From Pseudomonadota bacterium (GTDB lineage: Bacteria > Pseudomonadota > Gammaproteobacteria > Burkholderiales > Burkholderiaceae_D): DNA of 21,927 bases. Below, piece after piece: positions 6,892-14,638 of the stretch. Each line of letters opens with the position of its first letter. Position 1 is the first letter of the stretch. Under the pieces are notes generated by a model. That model did no database searches and was not told the origin of the DNA. It saw only the letters and a list, made by a program, of their open reading frames with translations. A program made the position numbers and the translations under genes. The stretch spans positions 1 through 21,927 of the forward strand of contig JAEWEK010000049.1 in the NCBI GenBank assembly GCA_023389425.1. Reading direction: 5' to 3'.

Positions 6892-7929
6892 ATGAAAATC
6901 ACCCCGCAAGAAGCACTGCTGCGCTGTATCGAGCACCGCGAGATCTTCCACGACGAGATGCTGCACCTGTTCCGGCAGATCATGTCGGGCGAGATGTCGC
7001 CGACCATGATCGCCGCGCTGACCATGGGCCTGCGCGTGAAGAAGGAAACCGTGGGCGAGATCGCCGCAGCGGCCCAGGTGATGCGCGAGTTCTCGACCAA
7101 GGTGCCGATGGCCGACACCCGCAATCTGCTCGACATCGTCGGCACCGGCGGCGACGGCGCGCATACCTTCAACATCTCCACCGCGTCGATGTTCGTCGCG
7201 GCCAGCGCCGGCGCGCGCGTGGCCAAGCACGGCGGGCGCAGCGTGTCCTCGTCGTCTGGCAGCGCGGACGTGATCGAATCCTTCGGCGCGCAGATCGACC
7301 TGAAGCCGGAACAGATCGCACAGTCGATCGCGCAGACCGGCATCGGCTTCATGTTCGCACCCAACCACCACGCGGCGATGAAGCATGCGGCGCCGGTGCG
7401 GCGCGAACTGGGCGTGCGCACCATCTTCAACATCCTCGGGCCGCTCACCAATCCGGCCGGCGCGCCGAACATCCTGATGGGCGTGTTCCACCCCGACCTC
7501 GTCGGCATCCAGGTGCGCGTGCTGCAGCGCCTGGGCGCCCAGCATGCGGTGGTGGTGTGGGGCCGCGACAATATGGACGAAGTCTCGCTCGGCGCCGGCA
7601 CCATGGTCGGTGAATTGGTCGACGGCGAGATCCGCGAATACGAGATCCATCCGGAAGACTTCGGCCTGCAGATGACGCACACGCGCAACCTGAAGGTCGC
7701 CAATGCGGCGGAGTCCAGGGAGCGCGTGCTGGAAGCGCTGCGTGGCGAACCGGGGCCGGCGACCGACATCGTCGCCCTCAACGCCGGCACCGCGCTGTAC
7801 GCGGCCGGCGTGGCCGAATCGATCGAGGAAGGCCTGAAGAAGGCGCGGGCCGCGATCGCATCCGGCGCGGCGCTGGCCAAGCTCGAACAGTTCGTGCAGG
7901 TGACGCGCCAGCTCGGCGCGAACGACTGA
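6892..7929 (+). CDS. trpD: Anthranilate phosphoribosyltransferase
   Basis: TrpD joins anthranilate to PRPP, giving N-(5'-phosphoribosyl)anthranilate. The 345-residue protein has the family's glycine-rich PRPP loop GTGGDG (84-89), the KHGGRSVSSSSGSAD segment (112-126), and the NILGPLTNPAG and DEVSLGAGT segments. I start it at 6892 (MKITPQEALL), as homologues usually begin there; an in-frame ATG at 6880 adds four residues and has AAAGGA 13 bases before it, so it cannot be excluded. The gap to trpG is 177 bases and is filled mostly by the REPIN-like repeat. trpC follows after 47 bases. Confidence 0.96.
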   Translation: MKITPQEALLRCIEHREIFHDEMLHLFRQIMSGEMSPTMIAALTMGLRVKKETVGEIAAAAQVMREFSTKVPMADTRNLLDIVGTGGDGAHTFNISTASMFVAASAGARVAKHGGRSVSSSSGSADVIESFGAQIDLKPEQIAQSIAQTGIGFMFAPNHHAAMKHAAPVRRELGVRTIFNILGPLTNPAGAPNILMGVFHPDLVGIQVRVLQRLGAQHAVVVWGRDNMDEVSLGAGTMVGELVDGEIREYEIHPEDFGLQMTHTRNLKVANAAESRERVLEALRGEPGPATDIVALNAGTALYAAGVAESIEEGLKKARAAIASGAALAKLEQFVQVTRQLGAND

Positions 7930-7976
7930 AGCGACTATTTTCTGGCTCGACGGGCCAGGCAGAACTGAACAACACC

Positions 7977-8768
7977 ATGTCCGACATCCTGAACAAAATC
8001 CTCGCGGTCAAGGCCGACGAAGTGGCCGCGGCCAAGAAGTACCGCGACCTGGCCAGCCTGCGCCGCGAGGCCGAAAGCATCGACCTGCCCACGCGCGGTT
8101 TCGAAAAAAGCCTGCGCGCGAAAATCGCTGCGGGCCACGCCGGCGTGATCGCCGAAGTGAAGAAGGCCTCGCCGTCGAAGGGCGTGCTGCGCGCCGACTT
8201 CCAGCCGGCGCAGATCGCGGAAAGCTATGAAGCCGGCGGCGCGGCCTGCCTGTCGGTGCTGACCGACGAGCAGTTTTTCCAGGGCTCGGTGGACTACCTG
8301 CGCGCCGCGCGCGCGGCCTGTTCGCTGCCGGTGATCCGCAAGGACTTCATGGTCGACATGTACCAGGTCTACGAAGCGCGCGCGATGGGCGCGGATGCGA
8401 TCCTGCTGATCGTCGCCGCGCTGGACCATGGACTGATGGCCGAGCTGGAAGCCTGTGCGATGGAACTCGGCCTGGATGTGCTGGTCGAATCACATGATGG
8501 CGACGAGCTGGCGGCGGCGCTCAAGCTGCGCACGCGGCTGGTCGGCATCAACAACCGCAACCTGCGCACCTTCGAGACCTCGCTCGATACCACCATTGGC
8601 CTGCTGCCGCGCATCCCGGCGGACAAGCTGGTGGTTACCGAGTCTGGAATCATGGTGCAGGATGACGTCAAGCGCATGCGCGCCTCTGACGTACATGCGT
8701 TTTTGGTGGGCGAGGCGTTCATGCGCGCGCCGGACCCGGGCACGGAACTCAAACGACTGTTCAGCTGA
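7977..8768 (+). CDS. trpC: Indole-3-glycerol phosphate synthase
   Basis: TrpC closes the indole ring, turning CdRP into indole-3-glycerol phosphate. The 263-residue TIM barrel shows IAEVKKASPSKG (E60, K62), VIRKDFMVD (K122), GINNRNLRTF and VTESGI, all signature segments of the family. It is a stand-alone TrpC without a fused TrpF domain, as usual in betaproteobacteria, where trpF, trpB and trpA lie in another cluster; none of these is in the window. The stop is only 2 bases from the next gene, suggesting co-transcription. Confidence 0.97.
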   Translation: MSDILNKILAVKADEVAAAKKYRDLASLRREAESIDLPTRGFEKSLRAKIAAGHAGVIAEVKKASPSKGVLRADFQPAQIAESYEAGGAACLSVLTDEQFFQGSVDYLRAARAACSLPVIRKDFMVDMYQVYEARAMGADAILLIVAALDHGLMAELEACAMELGLDVLVESHDGDELAAALKLRTRLVGINNRNLRTFETSLDTTIGLLPRIPADKLVVTESGIMVQDDVKRMRASDVHAFLVGEAFMRAPDPGTELKRLFS

Positions 8769-8770
8769 CC

Positions 8771-9247
8771 ATGCACACCAATATCCGCACAAGCGCGCTT
8801 TTGCTTCTCTTCCTGGCCGGCTTGTGCGGATGCAGCGCGGTGTCGTCTACCGCCAGCCTCGTTGCACGGCCATTCCATCATAACGGCACGCCTGCGGCAG
8901 TTGCTCCGCCTTCGGCCAGTCTCGATGCGTACAAGGCCCTGGTCGCCCATCAAGTCATGCAGCGCAATCCGGAGCGCGTGTTCAGCGGGCGTCTGCCGGA
9001 GATGCTGCCGGCGATCGTGGTGCTCAACGTGACGGTGGACAGGAACGGTGGGCTCACGCGCGTGGATGTGCAGCGCTCGCGCGACTCGAACGCCGCGCGC
9101 GTGGCAGTGGAGTCGATGCGGCGTAGCGGGCCGCTGCCGAAGCCGGAAAACCTCATCGCGCGCGGGGATGCGATGACGTTTTCGGAGACCTTCCTGTTTA
9201 ATGAGCAGTATCGGTTTCAGCTGCGGAGTGTGGCTGGGCCACAGTGA
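8771..9247 (+). CDS. Small lipoprotein with a TonB-like C-terminal domain
   Basis: The 158-residue product starts with a hydrophobic signal ending in LCGC, so C21 is likely lipidated. Residues about 78-140 resemble the TonB C-terminal fold: VVLNVTVDRNGGLTRVDV, then AARVAVESMRRSGPLPKP. Known TonB proteins are anchored by an N-terminal membrane helix and a Pro-rich spacer; this one lacks both and may be an outer-membrane or periplasmic lipoprotein that uses the fold for another purpose. It begins 2 bases after trpC and ends the operon. No link to tryptophan synthesis is evident. The lipoprotein call is firm; the domain call is moderate. Confidence 0.75.
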   Translation: MHTNIRTSALLLLFLAGLCGCSAVSSTASLVARPFHHNGTPAAVAPPSASLDAYKALVAHQVMQRNPERVFSGRLPEMLPAIVVLNVTVDRNGGLTRVDVQRSRDSNAARVAVESMRRSGPLPKPENLIARGDAMTFSETFLFNEQYRFQLRSVAGPQ

Positions 9248-9275
9248 GCGAGCACCGCACGGCTGCGCCAGGGAG

Positions 9276-9381
9276 ACCGTCGTTCCCGCGCAGGCGGGAA
9301 CCCCATTTTGCTTCAGTAACTGCTGATTCCGAGCTGGTGGCCGGCTGAGGAAATGGGATTGCCGCCTGCGCGGGAATGACG
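9276..9381 (+). repeat. REPIN-like repeat (copy 2)
   Basis: The left arm (9276-9311) is identical over 36 bases to the left arm of copy 1. The right arm (about 9351-9381) contains AAATGGGATT and ends in GCGGGAATGACG, matching copy 1 with a few changes. The middle, about 40 bases, is unrelated. It lies just after the lipoprotein stop, in the gap before the convergent peptidase gene, a usual place for such elements. Confidence 0.8.
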
Positions 9382-9411
9382 ATTGAGGTGCTGTTTGATG
9401 GAGCGGATTTC

Positions 9412-9439
9412 GAAAAGGTATAGTTTTAATTACTATACC
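9412..9439 (-). terminator. AT-rich hairpin after the M61 peptidase gene
   Basis: GGTATAGT (9417-9424) and ACTATACC (9432-9439) form a perfect 8-bp stem with a 7-base loop, three bases after the peptidase stop. On the minus strand TTTT follows. The stem is weak in GC and the T-run short, so it is a probable but not strong terminator for the peptidase transcript. Confidence 0.5.
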
Positions 9440-9442
9440 AGG

Positions 9443-11272
9443 TCAAGCCGCGCTCGGCCGTGCCAGTGTCGCTGCCTTCTTACCGGCCGCCTTCGCCACC
9501 GGTACCTGCGACAGGCTGATTCCCGGCACCCGATCTCCTTCCAGCGCCACCGTAAAAGTCATCAGCTCATCGCGACGGAAGGCATGCACGGTCACAGTGT
9601 CGCCCACCCGATAGCGCGCCAGCAGCGTGTCCACATTCGACGGATTGCCGTTCACGCGCAAGCCATCGATCGCGATCACGATATCGCCCGCCGACAGCCC
9701 AGCCTTGTGCGCCGGCCCGCCTTCATGCACGTTACTCAGCTTGGCGCCGCCCGCATCGCGGCCGATGCCGACGTCGAGCGAAGGCTTGCCGCCCTTGCGC
9801 TCGTCCACGAGCTTGATGCCGAACGGCGCATACAGGCGCGCCAGCGGCAGGTCTGCGGTGCCACGCACGTAGCGGTCGAACATCGCCTTCAGCTTCACGC
9901 CGCTGACCTCGTCGAAAATCTGCTCGACTTCCGCTTCGGTGACGCCACGGCCCACCGACGGGTAGAAGTCGCGCCCGAAGCGCTGCCACAACGCCAGCAT
10001 CACATCGTCCAGCGACTTCTTGCCCTCGGTCCTGGCGCGGATGGTGAGGTCGAAGGCGAGCGCGATCAGCGAACCCTTGGTGTAATAGCTGATGATGGCG
10101 TTGGCGGCGTTCTCGTCCTGGCGGTAGTACTTGCTCCAGGCGTCGAAGCTGGAATCTGCCACGCTCTGCTTGTTGCGGCCGCTGCCGCGCAGGACGCTGC
10201 CGATGGTCTTGGCCAGCAGCTTCAGGTAGCACTCCTCGCGGATCACGCGGGCGCGCACCAGCATCAGGTCGTCGTAGTAGCTGGTAAAGCCTTCGAACAG
10301 CCAGAGCAGCGGCGTGTAGTTCTCGACCTGCAGGTCGTAAGGCGCGAACACGGCTGGCTTGATGCGCTTGACGTTCCAGGTGTGGAAGTACTCGTGGCTG
10401 CACAGGCCGAGGAATTTGACGTAGCCTTCGGTCAGCTCGCCCTTCGGCGAGTGCGTGCTCGGGAGGTCGGCGCGCGAGCAGATCAGCGCGGTCGATGCGC
10501 GGTGCTCAAGGCCGCCGTAGCCATCGCCCACCGCCATCGTCAGGAACACGTAGCGCTCCATCGGCGCGCGCCTGGTCTTCGGCTCGAAGAAGGCGATCTG
10601 CGCTTCGCAGATGGCTTTCAGGTCCGCCTGCAATCGCGCCAGGTCGAGGTTGGGCACGCGGCCCGTCACGACGATGTCGTGCGCAATGCCATGGGCCTTG
10701 AAGGTGGCCAGCGCGAAGTCGCCCATCTCAACCGGATGGTCGATCAGCTCGTCGTAGTTGGACGCGATGTAGGTACCGAAGCCGTAGCGCTTCGCGCCCA
10801 GTTCCGGCAGCGCGGTCGCCACGCGCCAGCCGGCGCCGGCCGGGTCGAGCGGGCGCTGGATGTCGACCTGGTGCGGCGTCTGTTCGTGCCCGAGCACGCG
10901 CAGGAACACGCTGGTGCCGTTGAAGAAGCCGTGGGTCTGGTCGAGGTGGGCGGCGCGTACAGACAGGTCCCATGCATAGACTTCGTACCACACCTCCAGC
11001 GGGCCTTCGCACGGCGCCGCCTTCCAGGTGTGCTTGTCGAGCTTCGTGACGGCGACGTCCTTGCCGCCGGCTTCGGCGCGGATGCGTACGATGTTGCGCG
11101 CGAACTCGCGAATCATGTAGCTGCCCGGGATCCAGGCCGGCAGCGCCAGCACCTGGCCTGCGGGATCGGGACTGTCGACCGTCACGGTGACGTCGAAAAG
11201 GTGGCCCGACAGGTCGCGCGGCAGGATCGTGTAGCGGATCGCCGGCGGTTTTTTTTGAATGGTCTTCTTCAT
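9443..11272 (-). CDS. M61 family metallopeptidase (glycyl aminopeptidase-like) with PDZ domain
   Basis: The 609-residue protein has the M61 layout. An N-terminal beta-rich domain (about 10-180, including WIPGSYMIREFARN) comes first. The catalytic domain follows with GLEHR (254-258), the zinc motif HEYFH (293-297) in CSHEYFHTWNVKRIKP, and the third ligand E327 in LFEGFTSYYDD. A C-terminal PDZ domain (about 485-580) carries GGPAHKAGLSAGD. Characterised relatives are aminopeptidases that prefer N-terminal glycine or alanine. I see no signal peptide, so it appears cytoplasmic. The start at 11272 is the first ATG of the conserved frame; the ribosome site is weak. The long plus-strand frame covering this gene is a GC-driven shadow. 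Confidence 0.93.
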   Translation of the reverse strand: MKKTIQKKPPAIRYTILPRDLSGHLFDVTVTVDSPDPAGQVLALPAWIPGSYMIREFARNIVRIRAEAGGKDVAVTKLDKHTWKAAPCEGPLEVWYEVYAWDLSVRAAHLDQTHGFFNGTSVFLRVLGHEQTPHQVDIQRPLDPAGAGWRVATALPELGAKRYGFGTYIASNYDELIDHPVEMGDFALATFKAHGIAHDIVVTGRVPNLDLARLQADLKAICEAQIAFFEPKTRRAPMERYVFLTMAVGDGYGGLEHRASTALICSRADLPSTHSPKGELTEGYVKFLGLCSHEYFHTWNVKRIKPAVFAPYDLQVENYTPLLWLFEGFTSYYDDLMLVRARVIREECYLKLLAKTIGSVLRGSGRNKQSVADSSFDAWSKYYRQDENAANAIISYYTKGSLIALAFDLTIRARTEGKKSLDDVMLALWQRFGRDFYPSVGRGVTEAEVEQIFDEVSGVKLKAMFDRYVRGTADLPLARLYAPFGIKLVDERKGGKPSLDVGIGRDAGGAKLSNVHEGGPAHKAGLSAGDIVIAIDGLRVNGNPSNVDTLLARYRVGDTVTVHAFRRDELMTFTVALEGDRVPGISLSQVPVAKAAGKKAATLARPSAA

Positions 11273-11352
11273 GGAGCTTGCCTGTGATTTTTTTTGTAGT
11301 GTAATCGTATCGGGCGGGTGCTGGCCACCCGCTACGGAAACTAACGCAGCGG

Positions 11353-11925
11353 TTAGCTGCGCGGCAGGTCGGCGGGGCTGTCGATGTCGGCGAAGATGCC
11401 GGGATCGTCGACGTCGATCATCGCTACCGTATTAACAGCAACGATGCGGCGCGCGCCCTCGTCGCCTCGCAGCGCCAGCAGCGCCGCGAGATGGGCATCG
11501 CCGAAGCCGACCGGATTGCCGCGCCGCCCCTGCACCACCGGGGCCGCGAGCTGCGCGCCGGCCGCCAGCGCATCGCTCAATGCGCGGATCGTGGACGGCT
11601 GGACGAAAGGCATGTCGCCCAGCGCCACCAGCCACGCCGACGAAGGCAGCGATGCGCGCACGGCCTGCGCCAGCGAGACGCCCATGCCGTCGCGCGCTTC
11701 GTGGCAGATGGTGACTTCACAGCCGAGGGAGCGCAGCAGCTGCGCGACCTCGCCCTCGTCCGCACACACCGCGACCACGCGCGGCAGTACGGACAGCAGG
11801 CGGCGTGCGCTCGCCGCCACCACGGTTTCGCCATCGGGCAGGCGCGCCAGCAGCTTGTTGGCCGCGCCGGCGGGGTCGAAGCGACGGCCCCTGCCGGCCG
11901 CCAGCAGGATGCCGACAGGGTTCAC
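11353..11925 (-). CDS. MocA-like molybdenum cofactor cytidylyltransferase
   Basis: The 190-residue nucleotidyltransferase has the N-terminal signature LLAAGRGRRFD with a following lysine (NKLL) and the metal-binding GDMPF segment. MocA-type enzymes attach CMP to molybdopterin, making the MCD cofactor required by xanthine-oxidase-family enzymes. The position, 7 bases after the molybdenum subunit gene in the same direction, strongly supports a role in cofactor supply for that enzyme. MobA, which uses GTP, has a similar fold but would not be expected in this operon. An inverted repeat (11314-11332) lies just downstream without a T-run on this strand. Confidence 0.88.
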   Translation of the reverse strand: MNPVGILLAAGRGRRFDPAGAANKLLARLPDGETVVAASARRLLSVLPRVVAVCADEGEVAQLLRSLGCEVTICHEARDGMGVSLAQAVRASLPSSAWLVALGDMPFVQPSTIRALSDALAAGAQLAAPVVQGRRGNPVGFGDAHLAALLALRGDEGARRIVAVNTVAMIDVDDPGIFADIDSPADLPRS

Positions 11926-11932
11926 AACGCGC

Positions 11933-14134
11933 TCAGGCCTTGGCGAGATCGAAGGGCAGCTTGCGCAGGCGCTTGCCGGTCAGCCGCCAGATCGCATTCG
12001 CGAAGGCCGGCGCCAGCGGCGGCACGCCCGGTTCGCCCATGCCGGTCGGCGCATCGGTGGACGGCACGATGAACACGTCCACCTGCGGCATCTCGTTCAT
12101 GCGCGCGACGCGGTAGCCGTTGAAGTTCTGTTGCTCCACCATGCCGTCCTTGAGCGTGATCGCGGCGCCTGGCAGCGTGGTGCCGAGCGCCATCAGCGCC
12201 GCGCCCTGCACCTGGGCTTCCACCGACATCGGGTTGACCGCCATATTGCAGTGGACCGCAGCGGTGGCGCGATGCAGCCTGGGCTGGCCGTTGACGATCG
12301 ATGCCTCGACCACATACGCGACCACGGAGTTGAACGACTCGTGCATCGCCACGCCCCAGGCATGCCCCTTCGGCAGCTTCTTCTTGCCGTATCCGGACTT
12401 GGCGACCGCGAGGTCGAGCGCCGCATGATGGCGCTTGTGCTCCGCCGGGATCAGCTGCTTGCGGTAGGCGACCGGATCCATGTTGGCGACGTGCGCCGCC
12501 TCGTCGACCAGGGTCTCCATCACGAAAGCGGTGTGGGTCGAGCCCACCGAACGCCACCACAGCACCGGCACGTTGGCCTTGGTGTTGTGCACCGTGAGAT
12601 TGAGCGGCACCGCGTACGGCGCGCCCATGCCCTCGATCGACGTCGCGTCCACGCCGTTCTTTACCATGAAGGGTTCGAAGGGCGTGCCGCTGATGATGGA
12701 CTGGCCGACGATGGCGTGGTCCCAGGCGACGATATTGCCCTTGGCGTCCAGGCCGATGTCGGCGCGGTGCACGTAGGCCGGACGATAGTAGCCGCCCTTG
12801 ATGTCGTCCTCGCGGCTCCACATCAGCTTTACCGGGCCGGTGTGCCCGGCGGCGCGCCAGGCCTTGGCAACGTTGACCGCTTCGACGATGTAGTCGGACG
12901 TCGGCACCGCGCGGCGGCCGAAACCGCCGCCCGCCATCATCGTATTGACCGTGACCTGTTCCGGCTTCAGGCCGGCCGCGGCGGCTGCCGCTGCCTGGTC
13001 GGCGGTCTGGAACTGGGTGCCGGCCCACACCGTGCAGTGGCCGTCCCGCAGGTCGACCACGCAATTGAGCGGTTCCATCGGCGCGTGCGCCAGGTAGGGA
13101 AATTCGTAAATGGCCGAGATCTTTTTCGGCGCGCCGGCGAGCTTCGACAGGTCGGCCTGCTTGGCGACGGTACCCGGCGTCTTCGACAGCGCGACGTATT
13201 CCTTCAGTTGCCGTGCGCTGTCGGCCTTGGCGACCGCGCCGGTGTCCCAGTCGACCACCAGCGCCTCGCGGCCCTGCCTGGCGGGCCAGTAGCCGTCGGC
13301 GATCACCGCCACTCCGCGGCCGCCGCGATCCACCGGCACCTCGATCACCGCGATCACGCCCTTGATGGCCTTGGCCTTGGAGGCGTCGAAGCTGGCGACC
13401 TTGGCGCCGAACACCGGCGGGTGCGCCACCACGGCGACCTTGCAGCCAGCCGGCTTGAAGTCGATGCCGAACTGCTGGTGCCCGCTCGACTTGGCGCGCG
13501 CATCGATGCGCCCGGTGGGCTTGCCGATGACGCGGAAGTCCTTCGGATCCTTGAGCGTGACGGTGGCCGGCACCGGCTGCTTCATCGCCGCCTCGGCCAG
13601 TTCGCCGTAGCTGGCCTTCTGGCCGGCCGGTCCCATCACCACGCCATTCGAGGTGCGGCACTGCGCGGGATTCACGTTCCATTTCTGCGCGGCCGCCGCA
13701 ACCAGCATCGCACGGGCGCGGGCGCCGATCTCGCGGTACTGGACGAAGGAGTGCGCCACGCTGCCCGAGCCGCCGGTCATCTGCATGCCCATCAGCGGAT
13801 CCTTGAACGCGTCGCCGGCCGGCGCCAGCTCGCCGCGCACGTGCGACCAGTCGGCGTCGAGTTCTTCCGCGATCAGCATCGGCAGAGAGGTGTGCACGCC
13901 CTGCCCGAATTCGAGCCGGTTCACCATCACGGTGACCGTGTTATCGGGCGCGATATGAAGGAAGGCGTTGGGAGCCGACGGCGCCGGCCCTGCCGCAGCC
14001 GCGGCGAAACGCCCCGCGCCCGGGATCACGAAGCCGAGCACGAAGCCGGCGGCGCCGGCCTTGAGAAAACCGCGGCGCGAGACGCCGCCACCAACGGGCG
14101 CTTGCTCGCCCTGGTTCATCCATTCTTTGCGCAT
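11933..14134 (-). CDS. Molybdopterin-binding oxidoreductase subunit (IorB-like, xanthine oxidase family), Tat-exported
   Basis: The 733-residue large subunit resembles isoquinoline 1-oxidoreductase beta and related periplasmic aldehyde or N-heterocycle hydroxylases. It begins with a twin-arginine signal, SRRGFLK (19-25), then an alanine-rich hydrophobic stretch. Cofactor-contact segments include GQGVHTSLPMLIAEEL, GGGFGRRAVPTSDY and SVGSTHTAFVMETLVDE. The active-site glutamate is E701 in GMGEPGVPPLAP. The start at 14134 has a strong GAGGAGG site that overlaps the stop region of the 2Fe-2S subunit gene, so translation is probably coupled. The substrate cannot be read from sequence; isoquinoline is only the namesake. 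Confidence 0.93.
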   Translation of the reverse strand: MRKEWMNQGEQAPVGGGVSRRGFLKAGAAGFVLGFVIPGAGRFAAAAAGPAPSAPNAFLHIAPDNTVTVMVNRLEFGQGVHTSLPMLIAEELDADWSHVRGELAPAGDAFKDPLMGMQMTGGSGSVAHSFVQYREIGARARAMLVAAAAQKWNVNPAQCRTSNGVVMGPAGQKASYGELAEAAMKQPVPATVTLKDPKDFRVIGKPTGRIDARAKSSGHQQFGIDFKPAGCKVAVVAHPPVFGAKVASFDASKAKAIKGVIAVIEVPVDRGGRGVAVIADGYWPARQGREALVVDWDTGAVAKADSARQLKEYVALSKTPGTVAKQADLSKLAGAPKKISAIYEFPYLAHAPMEPLNCVVDLRDGHCTVWAGTQFQTADQAAAAAAAGLKPEQVTVNTMMAGGGFGRRAVPTSDYIVEAVNVAKAWRAAGHTGPVKLMWSREDDIKGGYYRPAYVHRADIGLDAKGNIVAWDHAIVGQSIISGTPFEPFMVKNGVDATSIEGMGAPYAVPLNLTVHNTKANVPVLWWRSVGSTHTAFVMETLVDEAAHVANMDPVAYRKQLIPAEHKRHHAALDLAVAKSGYGKKKLPKGHAWGVAMHESFNSVVAYVVEASIVNGQPRLHRATAAVHCNMAVNPMSVEAQVQGAALMALGTTLPGAAITLKDGMVEQQNFNGYRVARMNEMPQVDVFIVPSTDAPTGMGEPGVPPLAPAFANAIWRLTGKRLRKLPFDLAKA

Positions 14135-14144
14135 GGCGGCCTCC

Positions 14145-14603
14145 TCAGGCGAGCGTTTTGGCCGCGTCCTTGATGGCCGCGCGGATCCGCTGGTAGGTGC
14201 CGCAGCGGCAGATGTTCCCGCTCATGGCATTGTCGATGTCGGCGTCGCTGGGCGCCTTGTTGGTGCGCAGGAGCGCGGTGGCGCTCATCACCTGGCCGCT
14301 CTGGCAGTAGCCGCACTGGGGAACGTCGTGCCGGACCCACGCGTCCTGCACCGCCTTGCCGACCTTGTCCTGCTCCATCGCCTCGATGGTGGTGATCTTC
14401 TGCCCGACCGCGGCGGAGATCGGCGTGACACAGGAGCGGATCGCGCTGCCGTTCAGGTGGACGGTGCAGGCCCCGCACAGGGCAGCGCCGCAACCGAACT
14501 TGGTGCCGGTCATGTCGAGGTTATCGCGCAGCGCCCACAAGATCGGCGTGGACGGATCGGCGTCAACCTGGACGTCGCGGCCGTTGATGTTCAATTGGAC
14601 CAT
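14145..14603 (-). CDS. (2Fe-2S)-binding subunit of the molybdopterin oxidoreductase (IorA-like)
   Basis: This 152-residue subunit carries two [2Fe-2S] clusters that move electrons away from the molybdenum site. The plant-ferredoxin-type cluster uses C38, C43, C46 and C58 (GCGAALCGACTVHLNG). The second uses C97, C100, C132 and C134 (QCGYCQSGQ, NICRCG). It has no signal peptide of its own and probably crosses the membrane folded with the Tat-tagged large subunit. GGGGAGGGAG lies just before the start. No FAD subunit gene is present, as is typical of the IorAB type, whose electrons usually pass to a cytochrome or quinone. Confidence 0.95.
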   Translation of the reverse strand: MVQLNINGRDVQVDADPSTPILWALRDNLDMTGTKFGCGAALCGACTVHLNGSAIRSCVTPISAAVGQKITTIEAMEQDKVGKAVQDAWVRHDVPQCGYCQSGQVMSATALLRTNKAPSDADIDNAMSGNICRCGTYQRIRAAIKDAAKTLA

Positions 14604-14638
14604 CGTTGCTCCCTCCCCAGTATTGGTTTATACCGTTT

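Noticed and set aside
9383..11287. Plus-strand open frame of 634 codons opposite the M61 peptidase gene
   Set aside because: It is exactly antisense to a gene with full family motifs, is rich in Arg, Ala, His and Gln as GC-rich shadows are, and has no recognisable domain.
11314..11332. Inverted repeat GCGGGTG/CACCCGC as terminator of the mocA-like gene
   Set aside because: On the minus strand it is not followed by T; the nearby run of eight T is on the plus strand. It may be a structural hairpin but does not qualify as an intrinsic terminator.
11922..13682. Minus-strand frame of 586 codons within the large molybdenum subunit
   Set aside because: Alternative frame of the same coding sequence; the 733-residue frame carries the Tat signal and the active-site motifs.
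11384..14173. Plus-strand open frame of 929 codons opposite the molybdenum enzyme genes
   Set aside because: Shadow of the GC-rich genes on the other strand; low-complexity Arg/His/Asp composition and no domain. It spans two real genes, which a true gene would not do.
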